Notes: generated from the sequence alone by a model not told the origin. Shown: positions 44,471-55,663, numbered from the stretch's first letter. The stretch is DNA of 64,000 nt from Sycobia sp. Sy_11 (GCA_018907035.1 JACCIC010000151.1:1178001-1242000), one strand, 5' to 3'. Program-made: numbers and translations.

Positions 44471-45495
44471 AATTTTCTTTGTGCATTTTTACATTGGAAA
44501 CGTGTATGGTCTTGTTGCTTACAACGCCAGCAACATTTACTCTTGTCGTATGACGACGTAATTGCCATTATTGCATTTCGTGGTTTCACGAATGATCGAT
44601 GATTTTCGGAAGTTGATTTTGTTTTATCTCCTTCCATTCTATTTAATTTTTCTCGTACAATTTCTACCTTCCGGACTAAATCACTTACGGAGGCTATGTT
44701 TTCTCTTGCAACATATAATTGCAATTCAGGCAACATATTTTCGTACAAATTGTCTAATTGTGTACGAATATCTAAATCTCCGCGACGTCTCATTAACGTA
44801 CATAAGGCGTTCGCGTAATCTAAAATCGATTCCTTCGATTTTTGTTTTCGGTCTATTATTTGCCTATCTAGCTGTCGTTGTTCATTTGGAGGTAAGTAAA
44901 ATTCTCTCATTAATTTTTGCAATCCCTCCCACGACGTGATATCTCTAGCAAAATTTCGAAACCATTGTTGCGCGTCGCCTCTCAATAATTCCGGTAAGCC
45001 CTGCAACAATTGTGCGTCTGTTAGGCCGTAGACGGCATGCAATTCCGAAACTCTTTCCAGGAATGCGTGAACATTTTTCCCGTCGAAATGGCAATTCCAT
45101 TTCCTCATCTGGTCGGCTATTTTTGCCGCCGGATTAACGGGAATATTCGCCATAATTTGATTCGGTGTTGGAAGTACATTACTTTCTCCTAATAGTGGAG
45201 ACGATGTATTTTGCAATTTCTCGGTGAGCAATTGCTGCTCATCGGCCGTCCTGTCGTGCTCTTCTACGTAATCCGGCGCGTCGTCTGGCTTATCATTAAA
45301 AAATTCCGGATTTTGACTTACATATCGTACTAATCTCTGCCGGAGTTGAACAACATTACCGTCTAGACTTAACTCGAATTTCGCTAATTCTATAAGCAAC
45401 TGCTCCCTACGAAGCTTATATATCCACGAGACCTTCATTGTTTTTATTCGACTACTGACAATATTGCTATCAACTCTAAATATCCCATCCAGCAA
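44362..45495 (-). CDS. gag: gypsy gag, intact 377 aa
   Basis: Structural protein of the cytoplasmic retrotransposon particle. The N-terminus has a small helical SAP-like unit (LLIELAKFELSLDGNVVQLRQRLV). The capsid covers roughly residues 125-290 (WNCHFDGKNVHAFLERV, LLQGLPELLRGDAQQWF, SKESILDYANALCTLMRR). The nucleocapsid has one complete knuckle, CWRCKQQDHTRFQC, and a second cluster FCTRCGKDGVFSRDC in which the His position is Val. The first Met lies about 100 bp after the primer site; a second Met (MKVSWIYKL) 20 codons later is also possible. The downstream pol overlaps in the -1 frame. Confidence 0.92.
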   Translation of the reverse strand: MLDGIFRVDSNIVSSRIKTMKVSWIYKLRREQLLIELAKFELSLDGNVVQLRQRLVRYVSQNPEFFNDKPDDAPDYVEEHDRTADEQQLLTEKLQNTSSPLLGESNVLPTPNQIMANIPVNPAAKIADQMRKWNCHFDGKNVHAFLERVSELHAVYGLTDAQLLQGLPELLRGDAQQWFRNFARDITSWEGLQKLMREFYLPPNEQRQLDRQIIDRKQKSKESILDYANALCTLMRRRGDLDIRTQLDNLYENMLPELQLYVARENIASVSDLVRKVEIVREKLNRMEGDKTKSTSENHRSFVKPRNAIMAITSSYDKSKCCWRCKQQDHTRFQCKNAQRKFCTRCGKDGVFSRDCKCQKPGNEIAAGPSQARPTNN

Positions 45496-45594
45496 ATAAT
45501 TCCGTTCAATAAATCAAAATTCAAAATTTAATAAGGATTTTTAAAATTTTAGATTAAATAGTATCAATAAGCACGACTGTGTCCATGAAATTCG

Positions 45595-45609
45595 CCTGTT
45601 CGGGCGCCA
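45595..45609 (-). other. Primer-binding site (Lys tRNA)
   Basis: The minus strand reads TGGCGCCCGAACAGG directly after the GTTACA end of the 5' LTR. This is the well-known complement of a Lys tRNA 3' end. Confidence 0.93.
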
Positions 45610-46761
45610 TGTAACATGAGCACTTTGGTGTGGGCTAGTTCGTGCTCCGGCTCAACGCGCCTCGGCCCCGATCGCTCAGCACGCCATCGGGTTCTTTTCA
45701 CCCCACCAAAGGCTATGTTCAATTCGTTTTAACTTGCATAAACGAATGGCTCCGGCTCAACCCGCCTCGGCCCCTAGTCGCTCAACGCGCCACTAGGTTC
45801 GTTTGTGCAAGGATCTTTGTTTTACTTTTTACGGTGTGTACTGTACTATGGCCCACGCTCAACACGCCTAGGCCCTTGGTCGCTCAACCCGCCACCAAGT
45901 TTGTTCTAGTACACGCGAGCCCGCGAAAATCCAATTCTCACTCTCGCTCAACCCGCCAGAGTTTGAATTAAATTTTTAATAAATTTATTTACCATTTTAT
46001 TTCTTTCGTTGCTGGATTTTGGGAAACTGAAATAAATTTAAATTTTTGTTAAATATTAATTAAGTTTATTTAACTTTATTTAACAAAAAAAGAAAAATTA
46101 ACAAAAAATTTATAAACAAAAAAAAACTTAATAATAATAATAATAATATAATTTATAATAAACGGCTCTTAGCTATCAGCCGTTTCTTTAACGCCCGCTT
46201 TGTCGCCATTATCCGCTGTAACAGAATAACAAATTTTATCATAAAATAAATGTATTTTATGATGTACATAATTTTAAATAAATCATCTCTAATTTAAAAT
46301 TTACAAAGTTTTAATTATTTTTTATTTTCGTTTTCGCGTCTCGCCCCGAGTGTGCGGAAACTTGTCGCCCGCTATCGCGCCGATGACAGGTCCCCCTCGA
46401 AAAGCCAGTTTCGAGGTCGCTGGCACACTGAATTTTTGCAATCAGTGCGGCTCTATTTGAGAATTAGGAGAGAGCGCTCGCTCTCCCCTTACCGCACTGT
46501 ACCGCGCCGTAGTTTTGGGCAGCACCGACGCCGCTCGCGAGAATTCGCGAATTGATTCGCGAATTATCGCTCGCCGCTGCTCTTCGAGCCGCCTGCGGCC
46601 GGAGAGCGCTCGCTCATCCTCGCCGCTGCCGGCGCTTTATCCCCGCGCCGCGCCGCGCCACGAAGCCTTCGGCGCTCCCCCTTCGTCGCGCCGCGCCGCT
46701 CGCGACTTCGCGACTTATTTCAAATATTAAAATTTCTGCGCGAGACTATTGTCTCGTCGCA
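45610..46761 (-). repeat. 5' LTR of the gypsy element
   Basis: Promoter-bearing LTR, partner of 38853-40006. In element orientation U5 lies at the low-coordinate end next to the primer site. Here (45647-45962) seven GCTCAACNCGCC-type motifs occur. Transcription would run from high to low coordinates into gag. Confidence 0.95.
45647..45962 (-). promoter_or_regulatory. U5 array of seven hairpins with a constant loop
   Basis: On the plus strand the 13-nt loop CGCTCAACNCGCC (one copy AGC) recurs with changing complementary stems. CCCGAT/ATCGGG at 45667-45691. CCTAGT/ACTAGG at 45773-45797. GGCC/GGCC (with CA/TA inside) at 45850-45874. CTTGGT/ACCAAG at 45875-45899. ACTCT/AGAGT at 45940-45962. Two shorter versions with CCG/CGG stems lie at 45647-45665 and 45752-45770. 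In RNA sense the loop reads GGCGNGTTGAGCG. The array lies within 355 nt of the primer site. It is an inferred RNA (or DNA) structure; its role could be packaging, dimerisation, translation or protein binding. Confidence 0.75.
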
Positions 46762-47248
46762 AACTATGAAAAGACGATTTGAAACCTTCTTTAAAAAGTC
46801 TTTTACTTCAATTCAAATGTGTAATGCAAATGCAACCGTTTACACTAATATGTGTTTATACACATATATGTATATGGACGCGACTAGTAGCGACCAGCTG
46901 CTCAACTGGGTTTTATAAAAATGGACGCAATCAGCTGCTTACTGATGCAAATTCAACGGAACGATATCCCAGCAGAAATAATAAGGGGAAATCGCTGACG
47001 ATTATGGACAAGACTGTAGTAAACATTTTTGATTGACAACAAGGGCTTTTGGTGGACAAATCGATGTACTGATCGTTTCGTGCGATTTTCTAGATATTGC
47101 TTTCCGAGCTCGTACCATCGAGGGAGGCGGGGACGGCAACTGTCTTCGGCGCGTGCGGAGGGAAGGCCTGGCAAAACCATAGGCTGGCAGCAAGGTGTAA
47201 TAAAATGAATAGCTTATACTGGTAGCAAAAAAAAAGAAATTTGATTGC

Positions 47249-47282
<34 letters not shown>

Positions 47283-47440
47283 AGGTGACGCATTTGAATC
47301 TAAAATCCCGAATAACATCAAATATGTCTTGAGGAATATTTTTATTTGTGACCTTGGAAAGATACAAATGAAGGTCAAATATCTAAAAAACGATTGGATA
47401 CTTGTTATTTGGTTCATTATGACTTTCTGAATTAAACGAA
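46762..47440. other. Unidentified segment
   Basis: Mixed composition with a (TA)n run at 47251-47281. Short frames exist, but none shows a known domain. Confidence 0.4.
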
Positions 47441-48880
47441 CGTTTATTGTCCTATGGCTATCCGCATGATCTTCGGCTTAGCTCACAGTGGTACAAACCA
47501 TATTGTCCAGTCGTTTCAGAAGGTCGTTCATCACGAGGCACCATATGAGTGGAGATAGGACGGCATCCTGCGGCCCCCCCGACTCCACTATACCTCGTAG
47601 GGTCGTACTCCTTTAATAGTTTCCAGAACGTGATTTCCCAAAAAATGGTCAATCCATTCCATAATGCATGGGGGGATACATGGGATCTCCGACTCTAGTC
47701 CTCTTATCGCACCCTTCACTATCAAAGGTTGTTGGATTACTGATATGCATGTGTGCACCCCAGCCACACTCCTCTGCATCATGGCAGAGGTGTCTTTACA
47801 GTGGTGCAAGTTAATTTGAAGGAATGAGATTCCCGATGGAGCCATTTATGTCTCCATCGTGACCTCTTCCTCAGCATTGCCAGCAGGCACCTGTTTCTCA
47901 CGGCAGCTCACTTTAAAAATCATCCTGCTCATGAGGTACCAGGGTCTGTGGTCAAGAGCCGCCAGCAATCCGACTTACGATTCCGGGATGTTCCACACAA
48001 GATGTTTATCCCCCACGCTCACCATCTCTTCCTCTCCGACCTGGATTTTGACAAGCCTGCACGATCGTCTCTTTACTTTTAGGCTAGGGTTGTGTGCCTC
48101 CAGATCTACATCACCGCCTTTAGTCTGGCCTAAGGGAGAACCATATCCCCCATTTTGAGCTTAGGCCCCCCCCCCCAGGATAACTCCAAAGTGTCCAATC
48201 CTTTTGCTAGCCACTACTTCGCCTCTGAGTTCGCCCCCAGCACTATTGCTTGCCTTCTGCAAAAGGAGGCATCAAACCTGGGCTATGTATCAGGTGGCGC
48301 ACTGAACATCACCTTCGACACCGCTTCGAGAAATACCGAAAACATTTCCGAGGTGATAAGTATCTGCAGATAATCCTCGATAACACTACGACACATGTCA
48401 GAGGTTTTGACCTTTGGGCGTCCGAGAGGATCCCAGCATCCGCCACTTTTCCCCCTGAGGGGGGCGGAGGGCCAGACTTTAAGTCGGTACCTCTGTCGTC
48501 CCCCTCTTTTGGTTTTTTGAGTTCTCTAGAGGCCAAGAGCGGGGACTCATCAGATCCTTGTCACCTCTTCACTCCCACCTTGATCTGTGCAGTAGAGCCT
48601 GAGTTGTTAGACCCGATAGCATTACGTTGTCAGTCAGCATTCCTTCTGCCTGCGCCGCACAGCTTCATTTTAACTGGGGAACTGTTATCCCCATCCTTTC
48701 TGGTCTGGCGTCTAGAGGTCGCAAATACTCCCGGCTTAGTGCCTGGAGCTGTATCCACCTGGCCAGTTGACGTAGTTAAGGGATCCGGGGATGGTACTGC
48801 TCCCCAGGCCTGGTCTTCCACTTCAAGATTACTTGTCAATGGTATTTGTTCCATTATGATCCCACGAGTAGCTAGGAAAG
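47440..48880 (-). mobile_element. LINE remnant (ORF1 plus deleted ORF2)
   Basis: Minus-strand non-LTR retrotransposon. ORF2 starts with an endonuclease N-terminus (SFLQINLHHCK, 47845-47715). It then jumps to the RT (CIMEWIDHFLGNHV, and in another frame DAVLSPLIWCLVMNDLLKRLDN) at about 47680-47480, so most of the endonuclease and the RT fingers are deleted. The YADD-type box is decayed to stop-AED. Upstream (48880-47860) broken minus frames look like ORF1, with the two open pieces at 48854-48630 and 48536-48309. The clade is probably jockey/I-like and cannot be fixed. Confidence 0.7.
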
Positions 48881-48881
48881 T

Positions 48882-49725
48882 TGTAACATTTCGTCCCTGG
48901 TGTGAGCTACTTCATGCTCTGATTTAACCCACCTCGGCATCTGATCGCTCAATCCGCCGTCAGGCTCGCTCGCGCAAGTTTCTTTCCATTACCCGAAGGT
49001 ATTTACAACATAGGTTTGGCCTACGCTCAGCCCGCGTAGACTCTTGGTCATTCAGTCTGCCAGAGTTTTGAATTAAATCATTATTTATTATTAAATAATA
49101 AATCAAATTTTTACAATCAAATCAAGAATGAGAATTGAATTCTATTGTGGAGCTAGGTTTCCTTTGTATTTTCATTTTAATTGAACCGTTCTTTCAATTA
49201 AGAAAATATTTATTTATAACAAAAATATCAAAAACGGTCCATTCTAATACAATTTTAGTTTAAGTAAATTATAATTTTATGATTACATCGAATATAACTT
49301 ATATTTCAAATCTTTAGCCCCGCATAGCTGTACAAGAATATTTAAATTAATTGTTAAATTTATTAGATTTTTGCGTCCCGTTCTCGAATTTCGCGCTGAG
49401 TGTGCGAGAACGTGCCATCCGCTATCGCGCTGACGACAGGTTCCCCTTCGACTAACCGGTTTCGAGGCTACCGGTACACTGAATTTTACATCCAGTGCGT
49501 CGCTAAATAGGTTTTGAGAGAGAGAACGGCCCCCACTCTGCAACCGTTCCCCTCTCATCCCTTCGCACCATGAAGCTCGCGGTACTTGCCTCTGACCGCG
49601 CCGTGTCTCACCTTAGTATTTTCGGCAATTCCTCGCGCCGCGAGTTCGAGCGTCTCCGGGCTTACTCCGTTTTCCTTGCTCTCTCTAATTTTTTTTGGCT
49701 TTTCTGTGCGATTCTTCTCGTGCGA
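48882..49725 (-). repeat. Diverged LTR related to the 39-47 kb gypsy LTR
   Basis: Begins TGTAACATTTCG like TGTAACATGAGC of the neighbour and keeps the same order of blocks: GCTCAAYCCGCC-type motifs, an A/T-rich centre, GAGTGTGCGRGAAC, ACGACAGGTYCCCCTTCGA, then a TGTGCGA...CGTGCGA end. It is shorter (about 844 bp). It probably is the 3' LTR of the related element whose gag and RT lie at 51.1-53.2 kb, now separated by mariner and other insertions. Some hairpin pairings persist here with different bases. Confidence 0.75.
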
Positions 49726-49803
49726 TCGATGACTTTATAGGAATTGTATATCGTATTATAATACAATATATAATTCCGTTACTTTACGTAATTTATTATT
49801 ATA

Positions 49804-49930
49804 TTAGGTTGTCAAATATCTCCTTTCCAATTTTTGCTCTTCTTTCCATGCTTTATAAAAAGTGTTACAGTGGTCGGATTTACTTCAAATATGCGCCGAT
49901 TTGTTCGAGAACGTGTTTCCATATAGACAC
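49804..49930 (-). repeat. mariner 3' end, copy 1
   Basis: Starts TTAGGTTGTCAAATATC after TA and aligns for about 125 bp with 50694-50820 (shared GCTTTATAAAAAGTG and TTACAGTGGTCGGATTTA). Only the terminal part remains. Confidence 0.75.
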
Positions 49931-49965
49931 CATATAGATATTCCATATAGACTCCATAAGATATA

Positions 49966-49967
<2 letters not shown>

Positions 49968-50013
<46 letters not shown>

Positions 50014-50111
50014 AGAGAGAGAGAGAGAATGGATTTTGTTCGCGGTACTTCGGTTGTAGTCGGTCCGAACTTGCCGAAATAAAAAAAAGAATTAATCGCG
50101 CATTTCTTATA

Positions 50112-50155
<44 letters not shown>
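49968..50155. repeat. (TA)n microsatellites with a GA run
   Basis: TA arrays at about 49968-50010 and 50109-50155, with a short (GA)n after the first. The intervening sequence is non-coding. Confidence 0.85.
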
Positions 50156-50158
<3 letters not shown>

Positions 50159-50665
50159 GCAGTTCTTTTGTCTTTTACTCGGTCCCTCACTTCGCCTATT
50201 TCCCCTCTTCGGCATCGTACCTGCCTGCCACCTTGCCCCTCTCCTTAACAGCAGCCATTATACGCACCCGCTGTTCCTCCTTTTTCGGTTTGATGCGTTA
50301 ATTATATATATATATATATATATAAATTGTTCGAATAACTATCCGGAAATTTTTCCGCAGTGCGCTACATTTATCGATAGTCAAGATTGCAGACGGACCT
50401 TGTTCGTGATTCCGGAAAATCTGGCGCTGTCTCAGAACCAACATCGCCTATATCTCTGGCAATCTCTGTTTATCTCTGGTAGAAGCATGTAGAAGTATAG
50501 AATGTACAGGCTCGGAATTGGAAATTAATATATAAAAAATAATTGAAAAGAAATGTAAAATAGGATTAAACAGAGGTTTTGCGGTAGAATCAGGCAGGTG
50601 CGATGCCGAAGAGGGGAAGTAGGGGAAGTGATGGACCGACCGAAAGAGAAAGGAACTCCGCGTGT
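50155..50665. repeat. MITE-like inverted-repeat unit between TA tracts
   Basis: The left arm at about 50155-50228 is complementary to about 50590-50665, sharing TTCCCCTCTTCGGCATCG and ACCTGCCTG. Both outer ends touch TA dinucleotide runs. The interior of about 360 bp has no ORF and contains another TA run at 50304-50324. This fits a non-autonomous DNA transposon inserted at TA. Confidence 0.6.
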
Positions 50666-50693
50666 GTATATATATATACATATAAGAAATATA

Positions 50694-51145
50694 TTAGGTT
50701 GCCAAATATCTCTCTTCCGCTTTTTTGCTCTTCATTCAATGCTTTATAAAAAGTGTTACAGTGGTCGGATTTATTTCAAATATGCGTCGTTTTGTCGATA
50801 ATCTGTTTTCATCTAGACGACAACTACATAATATCCCTCTCGTAGAAACCCCTCTCCTTATTTGCGAAGAACTTGGACAACCACTTTTCACAAGCCTCTT
50901 TTGAGTGCAACTTTATACCACCAAAGGCATTCGACATGGACAGGAACAGATGGTAATCACTTGGCACTATGTTTGGGATATACGGTGGATGCGAATAAAA
51001 CCTCCTATCCGAACTCCCTTATGTACTGATGAGTCATCAACGAACTGTGTGATCTGGCGTTGTCCTGGTGGAACACTACACCCTTCCTGTTGGCCAATTG
51101 TGGACGCTTCTGGTCGATAGCCTGCTTTAAGCGGTCCAGTTATCT
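50694..51145 (-). pseudogene. mariner transposase 3' half and terminal repeat
   Basis: Minus strand from 51145 down: LKQAIDQKRPQLANRKGVVFHQDNARSH (around the second catalytic Asp), then, across frames, SDYHLFLSMSNAFGG and SKEACEKWLSKFFANK. The 3' UTR and a terminal repeat starting TTAGGTTGCCAAATATC follow, with TA at 50692-50693. It resembles mauritiana-type mariners more than the intact copy at 4.4 kb. The N-terminal half is missing, and the copy abuts the gypsy RT fragment at 51146. Confidence 0.8.
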
Positions 51146-51900
51146 TTAAGAGCCTCGAAAGCTTTGTTGTGCTCTTCTGTCCATGTGCATTCGGTTTTCT
51201 TTTTTTGTAAAACACTTAAGGGCGCTGCTGTTGCAGACAGATCTTTTACGAAACGCCTATACCATGAAAGCATATCAAAGAACCTTTTCAATTCTTTTTG
51301 GTTCTTTGATGGCGGAATTGATTGTATTGCAGCTACTTTTTCTGGGTTTGCGTGTAACCCCTGTTCAACAACTACGTGTCCTAAGTATTTGATCTGAGCT
51401 CTTCCGAATTCACATGTTTCAGGATTGGGTTATAATTTTTCTGCTCGTAGGTTATTGAAAACCGTTTTTAGGACCTTGATATGTTTTTCTTATGTTTTTG
51501 ATACAATTATTATATCGTCTAGATAAGCAAACGCGTATGGAGCCATGTCAGTTGTTATTATTGTGTCTAATAGACGTTGAATAGTGGCAGGTGCCGTATG
51601 TAATACGAACGGCATTACATTGAATTCATATAGTCTCCGTTCTGGCACTGTAAATGCTGTAAGCGGCTTGCTTTTTTCTGTTAACTCTATCTACCAATAT
51701 CCATTCTTTAAGTCTATTGTCGATAAGCCTTTGACTCCTTGTAATTATCTAATATTGCTTGTATTTGTGGCAATGGATACGCATTTTTTCTCGATACCTC
51801 ATTTAGGCAGCGAACATCAACACAGAATCTGAGCTTCCCATACTTTTTTCTGGCTATAACTACCGGGCCATCTCATGTTTTACCAACGTTGTCGAACCCT
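51146..51900 (-). pseudogene. pol: Related gypsy element: RT fragment
   Basis: The minus strand parallels the RT at 43.0-43.7 kb almost line by line, including the catalytic box region near 51515-51530 and the fingers at about 51840-51740. Frames are interrupted by stops. It ends abruptly at the mariner junction, so RNase H and integrase are missing. It is an older relative of the 39-47 kb element. Confidence 0.85.
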
Positions 51901-52380
51901 TAATGTTGTTAACTTTCTTCATTTCTTCCGTGGTGAATGCCTGAATTTTTTCTTTCTCCTTTCTGGTCAATTCTATCAGGTCCGATGATTTTTATATTTT
52001 CGCAATATTTTTACACGCATTTACCTAATTTATCAACGTTTTCTCTCGTATGATTATTTTCATATTTAATTTTAGAAGAATGTTCATACTCAGGAGTAAT
52101 TCATTTCTTACATTTTCCGTTACATAAAAATTGTGATTTATGTACGTGTTTCTTATTTTACAAGTGTCAGTTATTCCATGTACTTATGGAACTATGGTGT
52201 CGTTAGCTAGCATGGCCGAATTCTTATTCATGTTATATTTCCATTACTTTGCTTTTTCACATGTTTTAGATATTTGCGGCCGCATGTATGAGTATATTGA
52301 ACCTGCGTCGACAAACTCTAAGTATATGTGTCGGCCTATTTTTACGCGCAAAAAATCTATTTTCTAGTTTGTCGTTGGCC
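51901..52380 (-). pseudogene. pol: Related gypsy element: protease region
   Basis: Corresponds in position and residual similarity to the protease and the protease-RT linker of the 39-47 kb element. Heavily interrupted. No intact DTG triad could be read. Confidence 0.6.
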
Positions 52381-53160
52381 GGGCCTGTATTGGTACGGCT
52401 GCGACGCGTTTCCCGTCTGTGGACGACGGCAGTCTTTTGCCAAGATGTTATTTTTGCCGTATCGGGAGCAGAATTTTCGTGGCGGATTTTTGTATTGGAA
52501 CGTCGTGTGTCCTCATTCTTTGCAATGCCGGCAGCATTCTTCCCGTACATACGGTGTTGCTACTGACATAATGTTACTTTCAATTTGATTTTGCATAAAT
52601 TGATTTTCCGTATTTTTCTATCATGTCTCTTTTGCGATTTTTGACAGTTTTTCTTGAACTGTCTCTACTTTGCGTATAAAATCGCTAACCGACGCGAAGT
52701 TTTCGCGTGCAACCTTTAGTTACAGGTCCGCCCTCATATTCTCATATAGATTATCTAATTGTCTAACGCGTCGTTGCATTAGTGTGCATAGGCCGGTTGT
52801 ATAATCCAGAAGCGACTCAAGTTTTCTATCGAAAATTTTTCGATCCAAATGTCGTAACTCGTTCGGCGACAGGAAAAATTGCTTCATGAAATTTTGCAAC
52901 TCTTCCCATGCATTACCTCGTAATAATTCTGGAAACCCTTGCAATAATTGCGTATCTGTTAATCCATAACCTATCTTTAATTCGGTCACGCGTTCCAAAA
53001 AAGATTATAAATTCTTTCCATAGAAATGGCAGTTCCATTTTCGTATTTGGTCTGTGATTTTTCCTGCCATATTAACTTTGAAATTTTCCGGCGTATATGG
53101 AAATATCATTGGATTAGTGCCTGTATGCGGTGATGATGTTCTTTGCATCAAATCCATTTT
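52381..53160 (-). pseudogene. gag: Related gypsy element: gag capsid and nucleocapsid
   Basis: 52998-52720 is open and reads YGLTDTQLLQGFPELLRG and RHLDRKIFDRK, clearly the capsid of the same family as gag at 44.4-45.5 kb. Near 52550-52400 another frame gives CCRHCKE, a stop, GHTTFQY and FCSRYGKNNILAKDC, a decayed nucleocapsid. No 5' LTR or primer site follows beyond 53160. Confidence 0.85.
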
Positions 53161-54060
53161 ACAGATTTCAGTTCGTCTGAGTTCTGTAAAAGTTATTTAA
53201 TTATGAACTTTAGACACATAACGCGTTCAATTAATTTTGTTTCTGAAAACGTGCATATTAGTGATAAGTACAGAATTTTTCAGGACATTTTTAGACATAA
53301 TCGCATTAATAACTGATGCAAATATCTTATTTATTTTTATAATTTTCAATTAATAACTAAATTGATCGGTTGTCTTACATTTAGTCTCTCTGGAGACTTT
53401 TTTTAATTTAAAATTGTATACAGTTAAATACATACTTTTTTATTAAACAAATGGTGTATTCAAATACCATTAGTAAAACATTTATTCGAAATTTGTATAT
53501 TTAAAATACTGAAATGTTTATTTAAATGCAGTAAAAAATTTTTTTTTGTAAGATAACTAAAAATTTGTTTTCAGAAATTCGATTCTTCGTTTGAAAATTA
53601 TTTCTTTGCTTTAAAGAAATATTTTTTAAGCATAATTTTTTAAAATATTTTTTAAATAATTGAAAAAAAATATAAAATAAAATTGTAGACGGAGAAAAAT
53701 TTTATAGAAAATTTTACAATATATTCGGGAATTAAGTCACTAACTACACCATAACTAAAACCTTTGAACATTTACTATGTAACTTTCGTAATGCTTTAAA
53801 CTGCATAAAATTTACTATCATAAATGGTAATTTTTATCTTCATCGCTTTATATAATTTAGAGGTCATATTTGGTAATAATATTCATGTTGCCACATTATG
53901 ATGGGTCTAATGATATGAGCTTATATACTTACTGCATTAACATTTGACCAGTTGCGAGAGTGAGAATCAATTTTACTAAACAGACAGACAAATAATAAAA
54001 TTCATACTAATATAATTCTTAACGAAAAGGAAAAATTAATTTGTTCTAATGAAAGAAAAA
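53161..54060. other. AT-rich non-coding DNA
   Basis: No gene or element end is seen. Confidence 0.6.
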
Positions 54061-54627
54061 CTCGCGACCTCCGTGAGACAGCCGTTTGTTGCAAAAAGGT
54101 GATATAGCTGAGGTTGCATGTCGTACTGGCTTTTATAAGGTTTTCCCACTCTAAAACTTAATTTCGGTCGACGACTCACCAAGCGTCCTGGTAGCTATCG
54201 CTTTCCTGCACGGCAGATGAATTTTGCGCGCCGGTCCATCTCTTTTCACCGTTCCAAGAAATTTCCCGCGCATAGCTGGAGGCCGAAAAGATCTTTGTTT
54301 TCCTCTATCGATAATCACAGCGTTTTCCTGCAGCCTGAAAGCCCCAGCTTTCCTCCTGAGGAAAACTCCGTGCACGTCGACTCGGTCCTGCGGGAATGCA
54401 AGCCTCCCCAACATGAGTCTACCGGCCTAGTAAAATATTGGGGAATATTTCTCTTGCCGTGGGCTTACGAGTTTATACTCTGGGTAACCTGTCATATGAA
54501 AGTCGCGATCTACCTCCCACACAATTTAAAGACGTCACGCATGAAATTTCACTCGGCGGTCTCACTTTTGTTACACGAGAAGAAATATATTTTCATAAAT
54601 ATGTGTAATACATTATTTATACATTAA
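54061..54627. other. Balanced-composition segment with two opposed ORFs
   Basis: GC content rises sharply. ORFs lie on both strands: 54217-54627 plus (136 aa) and 54151-54414 minus (87 aa, basic, starts MLGRLAFPQDRVDVHG). Neither shows a known domain. It could be a host exon, a promoter or an old element. I cannot assign it. Confidence 0.3.
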
Positions 54628-55618
54628 ATTCGATGTATGTTTACATATCATAACAACGTAAAGAAATAATTTTTGTAGAATCACAAGCGCTATTTACATT
54701 TTATTATTATATCTAATAAAGCCTAATTTTCATCAAAATATAACAAAACAGAATCGTTTTAATTCGCAATATAATCAAATGAACAATAAATTAGTATTAT
54801 AATAATAAACGTAGCCTGTGTCAATTTAAAGAAAGTTATAAATCCAATTCTTAAAAATAATAATGTTAAATTATATAAAATATTATATTATTTTATACTT
54901 CAATAAATTTGTAAATAACTTATAAAAATAATAATAATTCTTAAATAATGATCAAATAAAAATACCATCTAAATAATAAAATTCTAATGAATTAAAAAAA
55001 AATAAAAATTATATGTACAAATAATATATGAAAATTTGTGTTGCAAAATCCACTTTAATTATTTATATAAATAATATATAAATTTGTCCCAGTACAGCTC
55101 CGCGGATAAATACAACTGATGATTCGAATTTCGTGTTTACATAATCACCAAGCATGTTTCTCGAGTCTGAAACAAAAGCGTGCTAACGCTCGTTATTTCT
55201 GCGTAAGTGCAAGTAGATATTTTACAAATATCTCGAAGCTTCTACAATATGTATCATGAAAACTACAATGTAAATGGTAAAATGTCATAAGTACAAATAC
55301 AATAACTCAGCTGTTTTAAATTTTACTATGTTATATTGTAACTATTTTCACCATAGTTTTGATTTTTTTAACATAACTCAACAATTCATTTCATTCATAT
55401 TACAATTATTTTTAGGAATCTAATAAAATTTACGTTATGACTATAAAAATGGTATATTTTGTATCATTTATGAGTGCGTTATAAAGTTATTTTTATAAAT
55501 TTACATAGAAAATTTCTCTTCATGTAGTATCTTAACTTATTAGAACGTCATTTTCGTAATCTTCAACTATGTAATCGTATATTTTATATTACATTGCAAT
55601 AAAGAAAATTATATTGAC

Positions 55619-55663
<45 letters not shown>

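Larger units (their letters stand above)
38853..46761 (-). mobile_element. Near-complete Ty3/gypsy retrotransposon
   Basis: A 7.9-kb element on the minus strand with two LTRs (38853-40006 and 45610-46761). The Lys primer site touches the 5' LTR and the polypurine tract touches the 3' LTR. Gag, protease, RT, RNase H and integrase are in standard order, and a small third ORF follows. By eye about 30 differences separate the LTRs (roughly 97% identity), so insertion is fairly recent. Lesions are few: a 14-bp duplication in RT, two stops in pol and one in ORF3. No clear target duplication flanks it (TCATT left, AACTA right), so an ectopic exchange or a boundary shift is possible. Confidence 0.95.

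Noticed and set aside
48250..48927. A 225-aa plus-strand ORF
   Set aside because: It is antisense to the LINE ORF1 remains, and its content follows from that complement.
49880..50215. ORFs with long Tyr-Ile repeats
   Set aside because: Translation of TA microsatellites.
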